A DNA stretch of 64,000 nucleotides from positions 20,732,917 through 20,796,916 of the forward strand of contig NC_092571.1 in NCBI RefSeq assembly GCF_037975245.1, read 5' to 3'. This DNA is from Apostichopus japonicus (Eukaryota; Echinodermata; Holothuroidea; Aspidochirotida; Stichopodidae). The translations under genes and the position numbers were made by a program. This document shows, piece by piece, positions 53,201 through 62,200 of this stretch. The notes below the pieces were generated by a model. The model made no database searches and was not told where the DNA came from. It was given only the letters and a program-made list of their open reading frames with translations. How positions within the stretch are numbered: position 1 is the stretch's first letter; each line of letters starts with the position of its first letter.

Positions 53201-56200
53201 CCGATGTCGCATCGCCATAGAAACCGGCCGAACAATCCTGGCAGGAATCTCCCTCTGTATTGTGCTGACAATTCTGCATCGGAAGTTAACAACATCAGAG
53301 CAAATTAAAAACATATATCAAATAGAAACATGGTCAGTGAAACTATTATAAACTATACCACAAATGTGTAAGTACTGAAAAATACCTTCATGGGACTCCT
53401 TAGCTACTACAAATTTAGTTACATCTGAAACCATACATCTGCTGCTAGTGATTAGCAGCTCTCCCAAACCGCTAGAAACTCCCTTCCTTCCATCTGCCCC
53501 CCTACCCCGCCCCCCATTTGGGACATGAGTGAGCTCAAAAGTCATGGGGTTCTATATTGTCATTGTGTGATGCAATAGTGTATTAAACTAGGCAGTAAAA
53601 TCTCTTAGTCTCCCATTGCCCAATTTCCTCTATTTCTAATTCTTCTTCATATATTATTGCCTTTGCCTTCTGTAGCAACGTTATAGCTAAATGTTATTAT
53701 CCTTCTCATCACCTTAGCAACATTGCAGAAACCATTCGTACCAAAGGAAATCAAGTAATTGATAAAAAAAAAAGAATTAAAAAAGAATAAAAAATAAATA
53801 AATAAAACATTTAATAAATTAAAAATTAAATAAATTAAATAAATTAAAAAATTAAAAAAAGAAAAAGAAAAAAAGAAAGAAAAACCCATCAGCAGCTCTG
53901 TGATGTTATTTCTGATTGATCTTAACATATCTGAACAATATATGAAGGCAGGGAGTAATTTCGAGTTCAGGTGTAGTAGTATTGGAAGAGTCTGAATTTT
54001 GTCTCTCATAAAGTATATACTAGGATTCCTGAGCACAAAAACTGCTATACATCTTTTCATTGGTATAGCAATGGTGCTCATATAATACATTTGCATTTTG
54101 CAATGTAATACTGGATAAATTTTTTAACAAGTATAATATCTCCCAAGCTGAGATCATTCTTCGTTAGCTGTTTGGCCAGCAGTTAATTTATAAACAATAG
54201 AGGTAAACGATGATGATGGTTGGGGTTTGCTTCTCCTTCGACGTGGACAGGTTTGTAAAGGATAAACCTCCCTCTACTTACCGTACAGACTCCGGTCTCT
54301 GGGTCGCATACGTTGCTGTGTCCGTTACATTCACAAGGAATACAGAGTCCCAGGTAAAGACCGCCTCCTGATCTAGTGAAGCCTCTGTCACAATCCTGAG
54401 AGAGAACAGAAAGCAAAAGGTCATCTTTTATTGAAAAAAAGAAAATACCATTAACACATTCAATTTTGAGGAAATACCTCTTAGAGGTCGGTAGGACTAT
54501 TACTATATCATCCTCTGACTATAAAATTAAAATGAGTGCCTTTCTACATCCTTTAACAGAGGTGTACCTCAGTTCTATCCTCTGAGATTAATGACAATAT
54601 GCTTCATATCCTGTTCATAAAGGATAGGACGACATATCCTCTTCACTGTAACAAAGGATAGTACCACCATACAGGGATGTGCCCAGGATTTCCTGAGTGC
54701 CGGGTATACTGATCCCTTTCCTGGGGGAGGGTCTAAAGGGGAGGAAATGTCCCCCTCCCCTTTGAGAAATTTTTCGATTTTTGAAGGTACTCAGATGCCA
54801 AATGTTGGCACTTGTGTAGCTTTTTAAGCACATACACTAGTTTTGCTAACAATTTACATTTTTAAATTTTTTGCGTGAAATATATTGTTAGGAATGTCAG
54901 GATTTTAGATGAAAATAGTGCTGGGCAGGATTCACGATTTTTAAGACAGTGCTGGGCGGTAATTTTTAGTGCTGGGCGGGGCCGCCCAGTGCCGCCCAGC
55001 TCGGGCACATCCCTGACCATATCCTGTTAAAATAATCCCAATCTTCATCACAACCTTTACAGAGAACGATGATCATAATATCAACTAAATACTTCTTTAC
55101 AGAGAACGATGATCATAATATCAACTAAATACTTCTTCAGCCGCCTACAGTAATGACAATTCTCTCTCACAGTAACGCCTAGCAACACTTACCTCACACG
55201 ATGTTCCCCTGTAACCCACTGGACAATCACAGACCTCAACTTCAACGGCTTGGGAATTATTAGTCGCTGAAGAAGCTTCAAAGCAATGCAGAAACAAAAC
55301 AATACTTGTTTTAATCATAAATTTAACAAGCTATTACGATCGAATCGAGTTACTCTTTCAACAACGTTTCCATCAAATCATTTCAGATGATATGACTTGT
55401 TCTGAAAAGAATGTGTGACAAAACAATTCATCTCAAAAAAGCAGCTATAAAATGTATAAAAACAAGGAGAAATTTTTCCTCTGTTTAATATCAAAATATC
55501 GACTCCTTACATCTAATTCAGACATAGCGAAAACTTTTCTGTTCATCTTACGGTTAACCCATCTCACCTGATGTATCGAGAGAAACTTCCCAGAGGCGGA
55601 CCTCCCTCATCTCGGTGTTGTATGAGATCCGGATGAGGATGTACTCCAAATCAGCTAGCGCCATCAGCAAATGTTCTCGCGTAGCTGGCTGCGAGTCCGG
55701 CCTGACAAAGTTTTCCTGCGGGACGAAAATGAGAATTGACATACACTTTATGTTGACAGACCAAATAAAGTGACATTCTAAACAGTTGTGAGACAAACTT
55801 TGATATATGCAGAGGTTAATAAAATATCCCCATCTCACCAAAACGAGAGATAAAAAGTCGTCGAGTGAGCCGAGCGGATTAATTTTTCTCATCAAAATCC
55901 TCGATGCAGACTTGCAACTGTTCACAGTGCAAGTCACAGGAAAAGCATGACCAGACCAAGGCACCAGATATGGCCAGATAGAGCTGGCTAGACCGGCAGC
56001 CCTTGGCAGGCTACAGTATAGTTGGTGGTAGTTTTTGGGGGGGATTGAGCGCCGATGGCGCGGTAAATGCATAAGTAATTTGTCCAGAAGGTAAGGAGTT
56101 CCTGATGTTAGTTACCATATCATTGGATATAACTCAATTTTCAAGGATTCAGCATTTACACAAGTATCTAGGATCATACAAATACCCAACATTTTAGAAA

Positions 56201-59200
56201 CCTGTCCTTCTTTTATGCCATTGTTTTTTTAACCTTTTCCAATATATTTGAACCACCTAGGAACCTCGATTGCCAGCAGAGGGTAAAGTTTCTCCTTCGA
56301 TAAGGTTCATGTTGTTCATGCTCATACCTTTGCATCGTACCCTTTGAACTGACAAGAGGTTGCATGCATCCCAGGTTTAAGATATATTGCTTGAGGCTGT
56401 GATCAAGCCAAGAGGTAATCGGAATATGCTCAAGCCTAGAAAAAATACAAGTATGCAACTCAGGAATTTATAAAATTACTGTCGATGCTTCCCCCCTCTC
56501 CCATACCATCCCCCTCCCCCATCTGCTCTCTCATTTAACCATCCTCTCCCTCATATATGTGGAGTGTTATAAGGAGTGTTAGCTCAGTGGTTAATGCCGG
56601 TGCCTTCCAATCCTATGGTCCCCGGTTCGATTCACTCCAAGATTAATGTATGTCGTCCAGTTACAGAGTTGTTGACAATTGGCAATTCATAATCAGGGAC
56701 ATTAAATATGAATCTAAGAGACTGACTTCGGTCAGCTTGCATTGATAAGCCAATGAAGCTTCTTCGCGAGTTCCTGCTTGCAGGAGGATCTAAAATACAT
56801 ACATACAAACATGCATACATACATACATATAGCAAGTTCTCACCTGTATGAGCTGAAGATTAACACTCTTGATCTGGCCTGGTGGTAAAGGGTCATGTCG
56901 GTGAAGCAACACGATATCATTACCCTGGATAGGGAAGAATAAATTAAAAGTAAACAACAAAGAAAGGTGGAAGAAAATGAATTTGGGAATAATAATAATA
57001 TTTATACTTATATTGCGCTTTACATTACAGGATCTCTCAAAGCACTTTACATGGGACTACAGAAAAAATCTTAAATAGTAAAAAATATAAGATACATAGA
57101 GTAATAAAAGGAATAAAGTTATCAAGCAAAATCAGTAGCCGAAAAAAAAAAAAAAAAGGGAAAAAATCAATCAATTAATGAAACTAATATAAACAAGTTT
57201 AATCATGTACAGGGACAACTGTTTTGCAACAACGAAACAGACATGTTTAATTCTTTCAGTTAAAGAGATTATTTTGCTCATTATATTATCATTTTTAATC
57301 TAGAGGGCTTAATGAGATGCAACTGAAATATGAAAGCAGCCAACTTGACGTAATGCAAATCACTTTTAATTTTGCCAGACGAAAATACATCTTTTCACAC
57401 AATTCTCAAAACATGTTTGTGTTTATTTCCTTGTACAGACTACAGCATGAGATGAATATGCATGTTTGTGTTTAAGTCTTTGTACAGACTACAGCATGAG
57501 ATGAATATGCATGTTTGTGTTTAAGTCTTTGTACAGACTACAGCATGAGATGAATATGCATGTTTTTTTTAAGCCCTTGTACCAACTACAGTATGAGATG
57601 AATATGGATATTTACATTCAAATGTTTTTGTTTGGCCAACTTACAAATATTTCCACATCAGCATCTACAACGGGACTTCCGCCAATCTCAGTACTGTAGT
57701 AGGTAGTGTAGGATAAATATCCACCATAAGACATCACCTGTGAGGTGAGAAATAGAGACAATTTATGTCAAACATTATCTAGAAAAAACATTTCATACTC
57801 AGCACTTCCTCCAATTCATATAAAGTGCCATCTTAACAAGAGCCCAAGGGCACTGTGGTTCCTTGCTTGGGGTATATGACAATACTAATAATATTATCAA
57901 GCAAGATTGGGCTCAAATAGTCCAAGTAATTGTGGTCCTACATGTTCCCATAAAGTAACCAACACTATAGCCAACACTTTTGTGATCACAAAATGTGATC
58001 GGATTTTTGATCAAAAGGCACTTTTGAGATCTAAATATGGATTCGAAAATGTAAGAAATATAAGAGACCTACAAGTGTGTCAACAGATATGATAACATTG
58101 GTGACCTCAGATGACATGACCTTTAAGCTTCAAAATGTTCCACCACCCCATTCACAACTTGTCCCAAAATATCAACCATGTCACACCTTGGCATTGAGAT
58201 TTAATTGCATTGAATGTCAAAAAATGAACTTTGAACTTGTATACATAACTTCACACACAAAGGTCACCCGGAGGTCAACCAATTGACATTTTTGATTGGT
58301 GAGACCTAAATAGAGCATGACTGTAAAAATTCAAACATTTTTTCTTTGCCCATTTTCTCCCCCCCCCAAAATACTACTTTTTTAACATTAGCTGACCTTT
58401 GGTGACGTTGAATCACATGACCGTTAAGTTTGAAAATATTCCCCTATACCATTTGCAACTTGTCCAAAAAAATCAACCTTGTCACACCTTGGCACTGGGA
58501 GTTATTGCATTAAATGTGTGAAAATTAACTTTGACCTCATATAACTTCGCACACGAAGGTCACACGGGGGTCAACCCATTGACATTTAGGATCAGAAGGT
58601 ACCTTTAACATCTGAAAATAGCATCAAAACTGTAAAAATCCCAAAAAACACGTAAAGGTCACCAGAGGTCAAATTGAGGTCAAGGGTCACCCAGATGCGG
58701 GTCAACAATTGGATTACATTGAAGCAACTCCCAACCCTAACGGACATTTCGTTCTCAAGTTATTGCAAAAATACTAGTTTTTTATCATTAATTGACCTTT
58801 GGTGACCTCGGATCACATGACCGTTAAGTTTGAAAATGTTCCCCTAACCAATTCACAACTTGTCCCAAAATATCAACCTTGTCACACCTTGGAACTGTGA
58901 GTTATTGCATTAAATGTCTGAAAATTAACTTTGACCTCATATAACTTCACACACGAAGGTCACACGGGGGTCAACCTATTGACATTTATGATCAGAAGGT
59001 AACTTTAACATCTGAAAATAGCATCGAAACTGTAAAAATCCACAAAACACGAAAAGGTCACCAGAGGTCAAATTGAGGTCAAGGGTCACCCAGATGCGGG
59101 TCGACAATTGGATTACATTGAAGCAACTCCCAAACCTAACGGACAATTTGTTCTCAAGTTATCGCAAAAATACTAGTTTTTTATCATTATTTGACCTTTG

Positions 59201-62200
59201 GTGACCTTGGATCACATGACCGTTAAGTTTGAAAATATTCCCCTATACCATTTGCAACTTGTCTCAAAATATCAACTGTGTAACACCTTGGCACTGGGAG
59301 TTATTACACTAAATGTCTGAAAATTAACTTTGACCTCATATAACTTAACATACAAAGGTCACCTTGGGTCAATTTATTGACATTTTTGATTGATGAGACC
59401 TAAATTAGAGCATCAAACTATACAAATTCAAACATTTTTTTCTTTGCCCATTTTGTACCCCCAATATACTAGTTTTTAACATTAATTGACCTTTGGTGAC
59501 CTCGGATCACATGACCGTTAAGTTTGGAAATATTCCCCTATACCATTTGCAACTTGTCCAAAAATATCAACCATGTCACACCTTGGAACTGGGAGTTGTT
59601 GCATTAAATGTGTGAAAATTAACTTTGACCTCGTATAACTTCGCACACGAAGGTCACACGGGTGTCAACCAATTGACATTTTTGATCGGAAGGTACCTTT
59701 GATATCCAAATCTAGCATCAAAACCAAACATTTTCTTTTTTGCTCGTTTCCTCCCAAAATAAGCACATTTTTTCTAATGTGACCTTTGACCTTTTGACCT
59801 TGGTTTCAGATGTAGTTTAATCTCCTGATTCCAAAAAACAAAACGACAAGTCTGTACAACCATCCTAACTCCGACCGAAAAACTTTGACCCCATATAACT
59901 TCGCACATAAAGGTCACACAGGGTCAACCCATTGATATTTATGATCAGAAGGTACCTTTGACATCTGAAAATAGCATCAAAACTGTAAAAATCCCAAAAA
60001 ACACGTAAAGGTCACCAGAGGTCAAATTGAGGTCAAGGGTCACCCACATGCGGGTCAACAAATGGATTACATTAAAGCAACTCCCAACCCTAACGGACAT
60101 TTTGTTCTCAAGTTATTGCAAAAATACTAGTTTTTTATCATTAATTGACCTTTGGTGACCTCGGATCACATGACCGTTAGGTTTGAAAATGTTCCCCTAA
60201 CCAGTTCACAACTTGTCCCAAAATATCAACCTTGTCACACATTGGCACTGGGAGTTATTGCAGTTTTAATATTTTCGGTTTTTGGACCATAACTGACCTT
60301 TGGTGACCTTTGTGGGCACCAAAAACAATAGGGCACACCTTCTCCATATGGCGGATCTATAGTCCAAGTTTGGCCTCAATCCAACATTCCCTTATTGAGA
60401 TAGAGCGTACCCAAGCAAGTGTCACAGACGCACACACACACATACACACACACACACATACACACACACACACACACATACACACACACGCCAACCTGAC
60501 TGCATAGGTTCCTTTTGCTAAAGCAAGGAACCAAAAATGGTTGAAAAACTGCAGAAAATCAGTACAAGTTGCTATATTTTTTCTTGTTTTTAATTTTCTC
60601 ATATTTTTTACCTTGTTTCCTCTATAACGAGGGGGTAACTCCCAGAAATAATTTTGATTTGCATCCAGAGAGGGAAAACCGTTGAAGGCAATTTCATCAT
60701 TGTTGGGGTTAATGTGGAAACCTGTGTCCAGTCTGACCGTATTCAGTCGATTCCTGATCACCATATTGTGTGTGTCGTCCCTTGAATCAAATTCCAGTCG
60801 AATCTACGCGAGAAAGTACAGAAGGAAAAAGTGAAGAAAATTATTTAGGCAATTTTTACGAAAAGTTCCTTTTGATGATCTAAATAGGAAAATTTATCAC
60901 TTAAATTGGCTTTCTGTGGGCATAGCTGGAGAGGTAGGAGGGGGGGTGGGGTGTAAAGTATCAAAATGAGGTACAATTATTATGAATGATTTCCACCAGC
61001 CTAGCCACTTACCAGATGAATATAAGTACTTTTTGAATCATGCCTGCCATTAAACTTGAGCTTCTGTGAACTGTCTTGTAAAATACAAATATATTATAAT
61101 ATAAATGTCAGTTGATCATCCCCAGAGTAATGTGAGGCTCAAGCAAAACATTCTCGACTTACGGGCTGTCGGTAAAGGTCACTACTAGAACACTCTCTGG
61201 TGATTCCCGAGCAGAAACAAGGCGTGCACCCATCTGGATTCATGTCGTCCATGTTATAGTAGCCTGGGGCACAGCCGTCACAGGATTCCCCTTGGACGAA
61301 TGCCTGTAAAACGAGGAGGGCAGCAATCAGAATATGGCTTACAACGGAGGCATTTCTGATCATCTGTTGGCATATTCGTGACATGCAATCTCCATGGGAT
61401 TAATCATGTCGATATCATGTAAGAGAAGATGGCACACACCATCCTCAAAGAAATTTATCCTGCTTCCTTTAATCTACAGCATTGATAACAGAACTATGTC
61501 ACAAGTAGGGCACTGATGGGGCTGCAGCATTCTGCAGCCAAGCTGTGAAGGCTGCAATTTTCCATGCGGTGCAGTTTCACACGATTGCCACCCCGGTCTG
61601 CCGAAATAACCACATTTATTTGATACTGATTCAGCGTCTCTGCATGGAATATTTCAATCGGAATCTTTTTTCCTATACAACACCTCCAGATCACCCATTC
61701 AAGCTCTTGTATTAACAACATGAGCAGTCAGAATGTGCTGTTTCTGGTAGATAAAGATTCCAAACTGTTCATCTTGCCAATAAAAGTGCTTTGAAGTGTG
61801 ACCTGAAAGTAATTTACCAACTTTTTTCAACCGGCTGACAATTCATTTTTATACAACAACCAATCCTACATATTCATTGTCACAAAGGAATCAATCATGC
61901 ATATTTATTGTCACACAGGAATCATGCATATTCAGTACCTACCTTGCACTGACATGATCTTCCATCATCCCTTGCAGTTCCTCTTGAATCACAGTCAGTC
62001 TCAGCTGAAAGAATTCAAATTAAATAATAATTTCAGGAAATTTGTATTCCAAGCTGAATGACTCTTACTAAAATGTTGATATTTGTGATGACAAATGAAC
62101 ACCCCCACCCCCCTACCAAAAAAAACAAAGCATAAACAAACAAACTTACTTTTTGTGCAGCCTCTTCCAGGTACATTGGGGTCACCAGAATAACCTTCTG

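Noticed and set aside
53647-54096. 149-codon - strand frame
   Set aside because: It runs across an AAT-rich low-complexity intron tract with a Phe/Ile-rich translation and no splice support.
56580-56640. tRNA gene
   Set aside because: A and B boxes are present but the arms do not pair well, and the sequence continues into a SINE body with a microsatellite tail.
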